64,000 nucleotides of DNA, from the NCBI GenBank assembly GCA_034687125.1, contig JAQGBZ010000071.1, forward strand, positions 124,001-188,000. Direction: 5' to 3'. This document shows positions 24,701 to 38,700 of this stretch, one piece after another. The notes under the pieces are model-generated. The model was not told where the DNA came from. It was given only the letters and a program-made list of their open reading frames with translations, and did no database searches. How positions within the stretch are numbered: position 1 is the first letter of the stretch; each line of letters starts with the position of its first letter. The translations under genes were made by a program, and so were the position numbers. This DNA comes from Neelides folsomi (Eukaryota; Arthropoda; Collembola; Neelipleona; Neelidae).

Positions 24701-27700
24701 GAGAGTGAAACACAACAAGGAGGAATAATTGACAGAGTGAGAGACAATCCATTCGATGAACTAATGGATGTTCAAGGAAAGTAAAATGGGAATTTGATTA
24801 CTATTGGTTTGGGAGGCTCCTTGGAAGGATTTCGTACAGATATGATGGTGAAGACGGGTGATGCCAAGTTCTATCACCCCATTCAATCATTCATTAGAAG
24901 TCAATGTTCCATTTGCATAGAAAACAAGACAGCCGAACACCCACGGCCCAACTGAACACTCTCCATTTACAGATACAGCGAGTCCATTAAGGCCTCGTAT
25001 GTACACTCCCATCCTCCTCTCACTTTTTACTCCCGAAACATTCTCATAAAATTCATTAGGCAAAGTAGCAATAAAAATAAATTAAATTTACTCTCCCATA
25101 TTTTTATAGCCCTTCATTACTTTAAATATTTCGTTACTGTCCATTTCAATGTAATATTCGTACTTAAATAAAATATAGGTATTTTGCACTAGGAGGATTT
25201 CTTACTCACGACGGAATTGGGCTAAAAGTGATGTCCCAAAATTAAACGAAGAGTCATCCGAGAATAAAGATCTCAATTTCTCCTCTCATTACATTTGATT
25301 GTTTGGGGAGGAACGCATTAAGATTAAGATGAGTTTCGCCCCAAAACTGACGTTTAAAAGAATCAGAGCGAGAGATTGTCAGGTGATTTGGCTCAACCTT
25401 TTCCACTTTCAATTGAAACACATTCTGAACAAATTTTTGCTTGTAAAATACGCTCTAAAATATAATATGACTATTTCCACGAGTGTTCCACTCTCGCCAC
25501 AGACCATTTGCATGATTTGTTAGATTTTTCCACAAATCTGTTAAACGGTATGAGAATGATGATGGAGAATAATAAACTTTTAAATGGATTCTAAAGAATC
25601 ATCCTTTCTTCAATAAAAATGCAAGACATATTTTTTCACGTAGGAGAAATTCGTTATTTTGCATATTAAAAATGAATTGTAAGCGGATTGTAGCGTAGCC
25701 TGATCTACAAGTCTACATCTTAAATCCCTCGTATCCCAATTTAAGGGGAATTAGAGTTGTAAGAGAGCAAGCTTATTAGCACTCATGAACACTTAACACA
25801 TTGAGATTAAAGGCATGAAGGTGTCATTTTATGCCAGAGACCTTCGTTAGATTTTACGATTTCTGACTGTCGTGGATTGAACAGTTGGAATAGCCTCGTT
25901 TAATTATCCTATAAATTACGCTTGAGGAAGAAGAGGAATAGAAATGATGTGAGGAGAAATGAGGAATTGTTCTCTCATGAAGTTCGTGCCGTCTTAAATA
26001 AATAATAGAGCGGATTGAAAGTCAAATATAATTTTTCTCCCTAGTGCCGGTCCATTAGTTTATGTAAGAGAAGGATAATAAATTGCTCAGCGGCCCGAGC
26101 AATCGGCTCTCTTAACGTGGGACTTCAAGATGAAGTTATGAGAAAGTGAAAGCCGAACGTGGGCAATGCATATTAATTTGAACCCACATTCCTCCTAATA
26201 GCCCTCGATCTCTACGGAGAGTGAGGCAGATTGAGAAAATGGCAATTACGAGTTTGAGATCGATTGTGCGTTACGTTCGCCCTCCTAGAGCATCTTGCAA
26301 GGTCCATGAATCAAATTAAATCCCAACTGCCAATATGATACAAATGGTAACAAATAGCTATTAAACTAATCGCATCATAATCATGTTCGTACCATTATTT
26401 CAATTCATGTTACAGAAGGACAAAGCACTTATACCATTTGGCCATTAAACTTCATCATCATGCGAATCCATTGCCCTGATCGGACAAATTAAAAATTGTA
26501 AAAATAGAACATGAGAACTCAATGTTTGTTTGCCTTGATTTTAGTTCAACATGCAAAGTGGAGCTGAAATCAAATTGGCTCTTTCCACTGATTATAATTA
26601 CTTTATACGATACATTTTATTCTCCTACCAGTCTTGGGAGATTGGGCGCTTCTTGTCATTCCTTTGATAGAAGAACTAATTTAGTGGTTACTAATGCTTA
26701 TACTGGTTTAACATGCACGATAGATGCATACATAAAAATACGATGTAAGGCAAAAGTGAACTTGTTCAATCAACAATTCTCCGCGTACGAGTTCAATGAA
26801 TTAGAAGGAAAAGGGTGGGTCGTTCATTTTCTTCTCATTTTCCACTCCAAGAATTTCGAGAGTCGCATATTTATACTATAATACATATATGAACCACAGA
26901 TATTTTTTCTGCACATGAATTTATGTAATGGACTGAACGGACTGAACAGCACTTGAATAACCTGAGTTGTTTTCAAATCTATCCAGACTCCAAGTTTACA
27001 ACGAAGAATTTTGAGAATGCCCTTTAGCTTTTCATGTTCCGCTCGTACAGAGAGAAGAAATTCTCCTGTTCTTCAAATGAGTGCCGGCGGAGAAAAGTCG
27101 CGTTAAATTTCCTTGTGTTTCTCCTTCGTTTTTCTTAATAATTAGCTCGACTTTTTCGTTAAAGGCCCAATTAGAGCCCATTCGTAGGAAATTATTCCCA
27201 CCTTCCTCCTCCACACAGGGGAGTGGGATGATGAATATTAAGTCGAACTCATTTCTGCAAATTCGAGGTTCCTTGCGGCGAGTCCCCTCCAGCTTTTCCA
27301 CATTCGCCACCCTTCCCCATGAAGGAGACCATCATCTGAGAGTGGCAGGACGTGGAAGAATGACTTCAGACAATTTACATGCCAATTCCCTCTTTAAAAC
27401 GGGGAAACCACGAAGGGATTTGTGGTCATAAAATGTGTCGAGTGATTTGCGTGGAAGTTCAACTTTTTTCCCTCTTAACCATCATCATTCAAACAAGGCA
27501 AAACGGTCGAGAGGGATTAAAACATTATATAAAACTCTGTACAATCCACACTCTGCCCTACTTTCCCCAAGAGGTTCTACATCATTTTTTTCGAAATTCA
27601 GCTCATCCATTTACATTCCCAAATGAAGGACAAAAAGCGATGACGACTTTATGAGATTCCTCTTCTAAAGGGACAAATACTCGACTTACATAACTCAGGG

Positions 27701-30700
27701 AATGAGAGCAATAATAGGAATCCAAGCTGGTCGACTCGCTCCATTATCCTCTATTACTTCGACGAGACGAGTGGAAAAAAACGCTAGGATTTCTCCATCA
27801 ATACCGTAATAGATTCCTCCACGGTTCAATGAAAATTACACACAAATGGAATCGGCCAAAGAGTCAAGATTGGTCACCGAGACGAACCGACGAGACGAAC
27901 ACGTTTTCAACCATTGCCACAATACACACTTCATCGAAGTCGTTTTATTAATTTTGTGCGTATTTGGTCTCAAAAAAACGAAGTTAAGTTGTATCAGTCC
28001 TTAGGTATATGAAATTACTTTATCTTTAACGTTAGTAAATGAAATACGAATGAAACATTCCGTTTGGACATAAAGTAATGTAAAGTAAACATTATACCAA
28101 AAAGCATTACTCTACATTTACAAAATAATTCCTATACCAAAAACTACCTGGGACTCTCGTGCCAAAATTCTCATCAAAATACAAAATGTCTTTCTTTATG
28201 GAGGGGCACGAGAGATTTATGGATAAAATAGACAAGGGACAATTAGATACAGTTACCTTTCTCCGCTCTTTTTCAGGCAGGAGCAATCATGAAGTTCGGT
28301 CATAGACGTTCATAATGAGCTAATGTGCTCAAGCTTGACTCACTTAGTTAGCTCTCCTCCCTTAACTCAACATTGTAGTAGATGTAAAATGGATTATTTT
28401 GCGAGGCAAAATTGCTCATCTCCACTACCCACTGGTGACACGGGAAGTGACTGTTGGAGATTACAAGTTAGGAAGTAATTTGGTGAGTTTATGAAGAAGA
28501 AGGCATAACACGAAGGTCCTCCGTTCAGCCTCATTTACTTTCCCATCACTCACTCAATTAGGGGCCGACAGTCTCTTTAATAACTTGTCATGATAGCCAC
28601 GTCGATATTAATGGGCAATAAACTCGTGAAAGAATCCAATCCGTCCAATGGCTCATCGAGATAAGAGCCCATTGTGTCACACTCAGGAGTTGAGGACAAA
28701 TGAGGTTAAAAGGGGCTCCTTGGCTTCTTAATTCACTTTGCTGGATGTTCAAGGAGCCAGGTATCGATATCAGGTTTAAACCATCAAAGAGTATCTGGAG
28801 ATACACACGAGGTGAATCAGAGAAAGGGTTCGAGATTCAATCGGAAAAAATATGTCCCCTTCCCTACTGCGTTCCTTCCACTTGTCATCGATGCAAGTTG
28901 TTATTCCAGGGGAGGTGTAATCAGATTCTATTCGAATGAATATATCATGAGGTTCTATCTATCTATTAGGAATTGAGAGGTTCTTTATATAAAAAATTTA
29001 CATCTCAATGAGATCGTACATCCAGCTTCTTCAGAAGCCTTCCCTTTGGTTGAATTATGCAAAGTTGAGACTTGGAGCTTTGAATAGAATGGCATAGGGA
29101 ATTTGTAAGAGACACATGGGCAGGAAAATATCATCCTTCTCCAACCGTCTGGTATATTTCATAAGGAAAAATGTTCAATTTTCCGAAAGCTAATGGAAGG
29201 GAGGGAACGTAGGCGGAAAGAAGGATCAAAGAAGAAGGAGGGGCCCTTAAGAGGAAACACTACTTCAATTTACTCAATTTGACATATTTATAAACAAGAG
29301 CCTTCGATGAGGCTGATACGAAGAGGTTAAAAGTGAGAGCAAATAAGCTCGCACACATAACAGAGCCTCCTTCATTCTCCTCTTATTCTCTTGTTTGTAT
29401 ACTTCCACACTAATGGACCCAGACGGAATGGAGCACTCAACCAAGAAAGCAAAGATTAATTGGTCCAATGAGTGGCCTTTAAAATTAAATTCTTGCATAT
29501 TTAAGGAAGCCACCGCTTGTACTACTTCTACAACTACATCCAGGACAGGCTCAACCAACCAGATTAATTGGTCCGGGCGGAAGAGAAGGTGAAGTCATAA
29601 CTCAACCTTCAAATTTCATTATTTATGAGGAACACTTGGGTGTAAAATGGAATTATGAGGAGCAGGAGTTCGGGAGTGAATGAAACCAGAGAAGATTTGT
29701 GGCTTCAAAGATGAGTTTCTTCGGATAAGTTTTACGATCTTGGATGGAATGAGCTCGTGTTGTTCCTTCTTAAAACAGAATACTTATATTTTCATATCTC
29801 TTCCCATCTCTCCTATATGCGTTTTATGTATGAATGGTTCCTTATTTTTTTGTCAGGTTAATTTTCTCTCTTTCGGCCAACACCCAGGAAGGCAGACGTG
29901 TGAGGATCTTGAAGTCGCTTTTATGGTTCGAAATGGAACTGTTACACTTTTTGTCCAGACATGGCCCCTATTATGAATTAAGGTTAAAAGATCCCATTGT
30001 GTCTGAGTCCTTTTACGGTGAGATGGCTTGATTCCCCTTCACTGATGAGAAGACTCATTTCTATGATGACCCTTTTCTTCATACATATGTATATTTATAT
30101 TCATCCTGGTTCACATCTTCATAGGGAAATCTTCGTCCCTTCTGCCACTCAAAAGAGCTCTAGAGACATTTTGAGGCCTTAAGGCTCTGAAGGGCACTTG
30201 AGCGAGAATCTCAACCAAGGACTCTTCCCCCGCCTCATTGTTATGCATCGAACTTGCTCCAGCTCACCTCGCGGTGAAGGAAATTCAGCCCAACCGCAAA
30301 CAGAGATGTAATAAAGCAATTTTACATAAACTTATCTCCTTCTCCCGCGACGAGAATTACTTATTAATGAGCTGATCACACCTTACATTTTTTCTCCCGT
30401 TTCATTAGAGGTTTGGTGATATGAACTAGTTATATGATTTTAGATGGAATTCCTTGATTGAGCCATCTGAGTCTTTGGACAACTCTTCTCCATTCCTGTC
30501 GTGGAAATTTGAAATAGGGGCCGAAGACACGACCAACTCCTCCTACCTTTTCTCAATTAGAGTTCTCAAGAATCACTGGGGCTGCTCAATATGTCTAAAA
30601 TAATGTCTCTCCCCCTGCCTTGACGGCATAATTAACAAAATGGGAGCCAGATGTTCAAGAAAGACCTAATTATTACAATTAAGAATTGGAGAAGAGTTGA

Positions 30701-30776
30701 ATAACATTCCTTTCTTATTTGTTTACAAGTTCCTGAGAGTAAGACGCTTTTCACTGGATTGGAAAATAAATAATAA

Positions 30777-30780
<4 letters not shown>
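18718..30780. other. Gene-free stretch
   Basis: No supported gene in about 12 kb. Open frames up to 148 codons (for example 22,189-22,635, minus) overlap other frames and show no domains. A tRNA-like pair of boxes near 22,540-22,630 on the minus strand was examined and rejected. A short GGACTGAAC duplication lies near 26,935-26,955. Nothing else stands out by eye. Confidence 0.55.

Positions 30781-30835
<55 letters not shown>
30781..30835. repeat. (TAA)n microsatellite, about 18 units
   Basis: Fifty-five bases of uninterrupted TAA repeats, preceded by an imperfect AATAAATAATAATGAA. It lies 45 bp upstream of a LINE fragment. Many non-LTR retrotransposons end in short tandem repeats, so it could be the tail of an earlier insertion, or a plain microsatellite. 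Confidence 0.95.
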
Positions 30836-30838
<3 letters not shown>

Positions 30839-30879
30839 GATTAGCCTTAGAGGTGAGATGAGGTTGTTGGGTTCCATGA

Positions 30880-31137
30880 ATGATTGGAAAATTTAATGTT
30901 ACTTATAATAATTGTTTACGTATATTTTTCGGTTTGAGACGAAGAGGCATCAATTGGAACTTTGTCAAATTAGGAGTTGATACATTCAAGTGCCTTAGAC
31001 GTAAATTTGTATACAGCCTAGGTAAAAGGATAACATCGTGTAATAATAATTTTATTAATCTTTTAATTATTAATGAATCATATAAGAAAACAGAATTGTA
31101 CAAAGCTTACAAGTTGTTAGTATGTAAGCAAAAATAA
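30880..31137 (+). mobile_element. LINE reverse-transcriptase C-terminal fragment
   Basis: The plus-strand frame encodes 85 residues that read like the region after the polymerase domain of CR1/Jockey-type LINE ORF2 proteins: a YNNCLRIFFGL segment, then RRKFVYSLGKRI, then NNNFINLLI. In the families I know, this tail has the form YNN-x-R-x-x-x-GL ... R-K-x-x-Y/F-S-x-x-x-R ... N-x-x-I. The fragment starts abruptly after sequence of the other composition regime, as expected of a 5'-truncated copy. The frame ends with a TAA, followed by AT-rich sequence to about 31,250 that may be 3' UTR. I could not fix the target duplication. It is inactive because the polymerase and endonuclease are absent. Confidence 0.7.
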
Positions 31138-31140
31138 TTT

Positions 31141-34100
31141 GATTTAAAATGTAAATTTTATTAATTTTAATCTAATTGTGCTAACTTCATACAAACTAAT
31201 TATTTTAATTCTATGGGCAATATATATGTACATCAACGTTCACACGTGAATGGAACAATATGCCTGTTAGTAAAAACTTTTGATTGATTGAATTTGAAGT
31301 GGTACAGTGGAACCTACACCTGACACTCCTGTCACTTTGGCCCATCCAACTACTTTTCATTTATCCTAACTCCACGTCCACCATCATTTCACTTTTAATC
31401 AAATTTCCTTCCATTAAGCCACAATTCCTCTGACAAGTGGAAACAAGGGAAAAACATACACAAGCGTGCTGTAGTCAAAAAACAATAAAACACTTCCATT
31501 TAAATTAATACGCCTTTATCATACAAGAAATTGCCCTTCCAGGGAACTCTTCGCTCTCGCGAAAGGTAAATGGAATGAGCAGAGTTAATTTTCTCGACTA
31601 ACTCAAGGCAAGGAACAGGTTGGGGACGACGTAATGAAAAAACAGCAAAAGTGGCTCCTCAAGGCACTCCCGTTTAATCGGTATCACATCATCCAAACTT
31701 TGCTCTTCTTATCACTCCTTCTATCCCTTCTTCGGAAGGAACTTCTTCCTTCGCGAAATTGGAAATTGAACACGCTGTATCCCTTTCACTCATCTTGCAG
31801 GAAAGGAAGAGTGGGAGCCATTCATTTCATACAGAGGGGAAATAAGGTGGAAATGTAGCGGGACGGAAATTATCTCTCAACCATCATCACTCTCCCACTG
31901 TCCTCAACCAATTCCGGATGTTTGGAAAAGTATATGTGGCTTATGGAGTATAGTGGGATACGGAATAAAAAAGAAGTGTGTCAACACCCTAGCTGCCCTT
32001 CCACGTTCCCATCCACCTAACACAACTAATACACTTTTATTAGTGAAGGGTGGCAGAGTCGGAAACTCTCCGACAGCCATAATTCCTTTGTTGTGGGAAA
32101 CTGAGGGGGAGGAATTTTATAGAGTTAACAGGGGGAATGGCGAACGAGGAGCGATTGACCCATTCCCACCAGCCACCATGCTATTGTTCTCACTGGAACT
32201 CATGGGAAGGAGGCCAGACGAAGCTCGAGGAACAGGCGGAAATTAAATACAGAAAGCGATAGTCGACCTCATATACACACACGATTATTTGTTTTAAATT
32301 CCTTAAAGAATTTTTCCTCTTCATTTGACCGTACATGCCGCTCCGATGGCAGAAATATGAAGGAAAGGTATTTCACTTCGATCCAAATTCCAATTTACCT
32401 TTCACTCCATAGATATTGGACATGGAGGAATCTCCTGGGATGACCATAGGGAAGATTGGGGCTCAAGGAGAATAAATACATCAAGGAACCTTGGGAAGAG
32501 ATGGAGAGATAGAATGAAGATCTCACTCGTGTCTCCCTTCCTCGACTCAAATTTAAATTCAACCATTTTAGGACACAAGTTGTCCGGTCCGGGACGGAGA
32601 CAAACGTGGAGGTTCTCGAGACAGGGGAGAGACAAGAACATAAATCTCACGGCCCTCTCAGTCTCTTTGTCTTTTAAATCAATTTCCCAATTGATTTAAT
32701 GGACACTTCCATCCATCGCATTCCGGTGGAACACCAAAGCGAAGGATTGACGGATCCTTCCGCTTTCAATTGTCAGCCCATGGAATGATCCGAGGTTCAG
32801 CCTCGAGAGATAGGGAAAACAAGGGCAGTGAGGTGAGGATGCTTTTGCGAAAAGGATGAGGAAGAGATGAAACAGAATAATTGCAGATCCCAATCATCTC
32901 ATGGGATTTCAATTGGAACAAAGGGATGAGTCGAGTGGACGAAAAGAAATGAATATTTATTAGTTAGCCTCCCATTGAGGGACGCGATATCACCTCCCGA
33001 ATAATACGAGTGACAACGATCATCTCCTTCCCGAGAGAATGGAATATCAAAGGAGAAACATCCTATGATTCCATTTGAGTGGAAGTCCACACTATATGAA
33101 TATATGAGTTTTGTGAGTTATGAATAAGAGAGAGGACAATGGCGAGGCGGTGTGTGTAATGAACTGATATCATTATTTAATTCGAATCCTCGCCGAGAGT
33201 GTAAACAGAGAGTGAAGGATTCCCCTTTCATCCATTCACAAAAGTCTCTCAGAGCATTATTCCTCAGGCCAAGTGGTATTGAGGGAGATGGACAGCCGCT
33301 TTATATTGGAAATATTTATGCAACGGCGAGTGAATGAGAAACGATTCCTTTTGACATTCATCTCCCTCGAGAGATAAGTTTGAATGAGATGCGAATCCCA
33401 TTGAGCACATTTCATCATTCTCTATGAGCCTAATCTTCCTTAAGAAATTAAATGACAGCTATCCTCACATTATCTCCTCCCATGCAAGAATAGCTAATGG
33501 TGAAAGAAAGTGAGGCTTACTCACACGGTGAAATTCAAACATGTACCTAATTAAACTTATTTAAAATTAATATGTAACAATATGGAATTTAATAAAGCCA
33601 CAATGCATACAGCTGTATATATTATCAACGGTTAGGATAAGTTTGCTATGTTATCTATGTATATAAGTACATGTATAGTGAAATTGCACTCATCGTTTCT
33701 TCATTACTCGAAACTGAAGATGGAAAGTGAATGTATGTAGGGCAAACTGAAAGGAGATATTAATTCCATTATGATTAATGAAGAATTGTAATTATGTTTC
33801 AGATAGATTGGTAATGAAGTTTTTCCAATCGTGATTGAAAATTAAAACAATTTAGCAATTAAAGAAAGAGGAGGAAGAAGATCCTCGCTTGTTCCTTTTA
33901 ACACTCTCTGAAGAGGCTCGGAAGGATATAATAGGTAAAGTAAGTGGATGAGTCTCCATTTTTGAATGACAATGAGCAATTATCGGAGAGTATCCTCAAG
34001 ATACGCAAATTCATTCTTCGCTAATAAAAAGGGTTTAAAGACAAAAGGCCGGAGAGTGACAGGAACGACGTCGGCGACTCCCTCCAGCAACCGCGGATCA

Positions 34101-35546
34101 CCTCAGGTCACCAACTAGCGCGACACAATGACTTCCCACAAAGACTGATTGTACCTAGAAGGAGAAATTTTAACTCTGCTAATGTTGCTGATAAGAACGC
34201 CAACGCAAATGGCAAATTCAAAGAATTTCCTCTATTACCAAATCAAATGCCTAAATATAAGATAAATTAATGAATATTGGAAATGTATCCAAATCCTTCA
34301 GGCTAGAAAAGTTGATTTCCTATTATTACAATTATTATTACAATTTCACGAACCCACGACCCACACGATTCAATGAAGTTTTTATTAAAGAGTTGGGATG
34401 ATAGAAATTAACAAAGGAACTAAATAAAAGTAACATCATGCAAGTATCCATTATGTTATTATAAATTAAGAGTGTGAGTCTTTAAGCTTTCGTTACATTA
34501 AATACAATCAAAGTGTGATATTATTATTATTGTGCCTATATTATACGAGAATTTCAATATGTGTGTTCTCATACGGTTTCAATAGAAGTGGAAAGCTCAA
34601 CGATGTTAACAATTGTTAAGAAAGGGATTAAACTTGTTATTTGATTTAACAATTTCTAATTCGGTCCACTTCCTCGGGCTTAAGAAGAGAAGTCAGGGAG
34701 GGTCGTGTCATCACGGAACATAATGGACCCTTCGACACCAAACAACTCAATTGTCAATCTTTTGTAACAAAAAACGGAGGGAAGAAAAGGCTCATCCTGT
34801 GAGAGAGTCTAATCTTTTATAAAATTCTCCGGTGTTGAGAGAAGATTAAAGATGGCTTCCGTGCACCGCCTGTCGTTCCCTTCCCCAAAGGACTCAATGA
34901 GTTATTTGAATTAAAGCCTTGGTTCTGGAGAACGGGATCGAGACTACTATTAGAAGAGGAGATTAAGAACTTCTTCGCCCCACCATGTGTGAAACGATGA
35001 ATCATCCAAGACGAGTAAAGGGGTAGGATTGGATTTAATAACATAATTTGGTTTCGTGGGCCCTTTCCGCTTCCCGGCCTTCCACGGCGGTTGGCCGGAG
35101 GAAATTGAAAATAATTAGTAAGGAGGAGAGTAATTAGTCGGACCCCCGTTTTTCTGCATGTGTGGTAGAAGGCATGGGTGAGAGGGCCTATCCGGTGGGG
35201 TTACTACGAGACACGTTGGCCATTGAAATAAATAAGGGAACCCGAGCGGGATGATCATAATGATGATGATTAGGCCGACGATGCGGCGAACAGCCTGGCC
35301 CTTCCTCCAGGTGAGACACTCGCTGGAGGACCCAACCGTTCCAAGGTGCCTGATATGCTCTGGCCCCTATATAAGACAACGTCTCCACGTGGGAAGTCCG
35401 TCGTCTTTGGTGGGCATCGTGCCGCTACGTGGGGGGTTCGAAGAACGAAGGATCTCCGCCTTCTCACTCCCAGCCTCCTGGACAAGAGCCTTTGGATGAA
35501 CATCTCGCACCTTGATAAGCCCTTCAGACTCGGCCAACTACTCCTC
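31141..35546. other. Gene-free stretch
   Basis: No supported gene. A perfect 11-bp inverted repeat with a 4-base loop (TTAAATCAATT, TCCC, AATTGATTTAA) lies at 32,674-32,699. A TATATAAG box lies at 35,368-35,375 in unusually GC-rich sequence (35,040-35,480). AT-rich islands occur near 33,540-33,880 and 34,200-34,640, with no coding signal that I can recognise. Confidence 0.5.
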
Positions 35547-35700
35547 TATATAATACGAGTATGTAGCCGAGTATCTATTACTGGAGGACTATCCAGCCGT
35601 ATAATATCCTCATCATCATATTCTTCGGCATAATACCACTTGCTACTCACGTTCAATAATAGAGACATACGCACATACGACCCTCATCATGATTCTGAAA
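35547..35700 (+). promoter_or_regulatory. Possible TATA promoter with a mini first exon (MILK|gtgagt)
   Basis: TATATAAT at 35,547-35,554 is followed about 135 bp later by ATG ATT CTG AAA and an immediate strong donor, gtgagt, at 35,701. A very short first coding exon of a few codons followed by an intron is common in arthropod genes for secreted structural proteins such as cuticle proteins. I could not find the next exon (signal peptide plus mature protein) in the following 9 kb. This is therefore a pattern match only and may be chance. Confidence 0.2.
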
Positions 35701-38700
35701 GTGAGTCTTTACAACTCTAGTATTTTCTATTAGCCAGCCTGTTTATAATATTATACGGCCCTGCATCTGCCTTTTCAAATTACATCAATAACTCCAATCA
35801 ACGTCATCTTCCTTCATCTTCTTGTTATTTTGAATTTTCCTCCGCTCTCATTCTCCTTCCCCCTCCAGCTCGGAGGAAGAAATTAAAAAAGGCTGAGAAT
35901 GCGGGAATGGAGCTACAGAGATTCCCTCATTAGCACTTTCTTCACTCGCTCATTTTACAACTGACTCCTAACAAGCGTTTAGTTCATAAATAGTTTTTAT
36001 GGACTCGCACAAACACTTCAACATTCCTCCTTCAATGAGAATGACAAGTTAGTATTTTCCATGGGTGTTCTTTGGAATATAAAGCTCATTTGTGAAAACT
36101 TTCCAGTCACGGCCATCACCTGTGCTGTCGAATTGTGAAAAATTATATCCATCATTCCTAAGCTCGGCCCAAGATCCTCAGGCTACTTCTTCAATCATCG
36201 AGATGAGAAGAATGAGGAAACATAAATACGGAGGATTGTGGGAGGATAAACTCATCCAGGGGAATGAGATGTCGCAAGAAATACATATAAAATGAAAGGG
36301 AAGAATTTGGGATTTCACCAGCAGCTTCCTCATCGGCGTCCCAAGTCTCCCAAGCTCCAAGGATTTTACCTCTCCCATCATAATTTCATGAAGCTCATAT
36401 TGGCTTCTAACAAAATCCCTCGGATGAAAAAAAGAAAAAATCTCTAATTTGTGTCCTCAAGAGCCGAAGTTGAAGATGAGCCAGGGAGGGCCATTCCTTA
36501 GATTCACTCCTTGAGGATCGGATCTCGAGATATTATTCCACTCAGAATAAAAACTCATTTCGTATAGAGAGGAAACATCCCTCCGCTTTTTTTCCTATTG
36601 AGAATGAGAAAGTTCCAGTTTGGTCAGTCTGAAGCAGTTAATGATGACGGAGGGACGTGAGTTTTATACCCGATCGCTTTTGTGGGACACAAGGAGGAGG
36701 CTCACTCGCCCAGGATGACTTCTCAGGATACGAACCCATATAACTAAACATCCCATCAAGGTTTTTTTTCTCCGAGAGTGAATTCTCAACGTCTTTACTA
36801 ACTTGAAGTTCCACACTCATTTGATCGATTTTGTTCGTCGAATGATCCCTGAGGGTTTTAACTAGAGCGAAGCCTTGACACTTCCTCCGCCATTCCCCAC
36901 CTCTCGACTTATTGATGAAGATAAACGAAGGTGGCGGGGAGGAGTCATCAGAGATAACAATAATGTCTTCATCGGAGGAAGAGAAGTATGTGATCTCTTC
37001 ATTAGAGCCTCTTCTTTTCGCCTTCTCTTCTGTAGAGGCAGGGTGCCGAAAAAAGGTCTCGAGAGAAACTCTAACGATAACTGATCAACGCTGTGAATAT
37101 ACCCATTACCAGTCTGGTGAGATACAGGCCGTGAAAAAAGAGTGAGAAGGCAGTTAAGGAAATGCTTCAGGTGTAGAGTATACCTGAAGCTAATATAAGC
37201 AGGAAGGTATTAGTATCAATTTCCCTTCCAGCTCCACAACAATTCCCCATATCCCACGGAGAAGTGAAGGCACGGCGGTTTGGCTATTAAACCTCACCTC
37301 CTCCTTCGGAAGATTGTGGGAAATGTTATTGAGCTCCAGACGTTCCAGCCATGGCAGAACCCGCCTTTAAATGACTCTGCTCATTTGACCGAAAAAATCT
37401 TCCCATTGTCGCAGCCTGAGTTTCATCCCGCTGGAAATATTCCGTCAAATTCCTCTTGACAGGACAATACTGGGGATGTCAAACCTGATTATGCATCCCA
37501 TTGTCTTCGCCTTTCCCCGATCTCTTTAATTTCCTAAACGCGGAGGCGACGGGCCGAGTAGTTTCATCAAGGGAATGACTCAGAACAGAGGCTCGAAATT
37601 GGAGAATGACTTACACCGGCAGAATCAACCCTCTAATAAGCACATAACTCCATATAGGACAGAGACATAAACTCGCGTCATTCCAGTACCACAGCAGCCG
37701 AAATGACTCAGGAAGTATCATTTTGGGAATTTGACAGTCTGAGCCGTCTTCTTGGCCCGGTTCCCCACTCGGCTTTCTTTCGAGCCATGGTCTAAGGATG
37801 ACATGAGGAGAACATGCTGATACAGTTGAATTAGAAATAAGTGAAATTCTTTCATAGTCGTTAGGAGTCAATAAAAGAGCCTTGGTTCGTTCCGTTATCA
37901 TCCCAATTGAGTCATGAGAACTAACTTATGGGGAATTGAGACATAAATACAAGGAGAGTTCGTGTTGGTTGGTACAAGTTATTAGAAAGGTGCGGGTTTA
38001 GAAAATACAGATGTTTCTCCTCGTTGATACGATCGAAGAGGAGCAATTAAGGCGGAGGAGAAGAAGAACAAATCCTGGGTATGCGGGGTATCGTTGGAGG
38101 AACAACAACTTCATTCCACCTCTCCCATCATTCATTTCCCCCTTCTGCGTCTGGAGTCGAAAAGGGTATTAGGCGAAGGGGCCTCATAAGCATAAGGGTA
38201 CTACTTTTTCACTTACGAGTGTATCCTGACCTAAACTACAGGGTGCCTGGTCCTAACTGACTGGACCACCCCCAAAATAGATAATCTTGGAACATCTCTA
38301 TTTTTCTAATGAAAATCCACCTCCTCCCCTGCCGGCCAAGTTAAACCAACAGAAGAGGTGGAAATCGAAACCCTGGCCCATTAACTGAGCCCTTATCCCC
38401 AAATTCCCATCAAAGTCGACTCCCAGGGTGGAAGTAAACCGCTGGATTTTGACGTCAGCTTGCGCCACAACAACAATGGTCGAAAAAGGATAAATAAGGG
38501 AAAGGTGTCCGAGCGCTTGAAGCTTTAATCTCCTCAGGAGGACAAAGGTGACCATGTCGAGGTCCTAATACCCCTCGACACTGGGAGATAGAAGGGAGAG
38601 AAGAAAAATTCTCATTTCCTTCTCCTCCGACCTTCTCTTTCAAGTCCCATCCTTTGACTTTGAGCTGGGCGTCGAAGTGAGTACAAGAAGGGAATGGGAC

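Noticed and set aside
30632-30877. Minus-strand frame with a poly-isoleucine run
   Set aside because: It is the (TAA)n microsatellite read backwards, not a gene.
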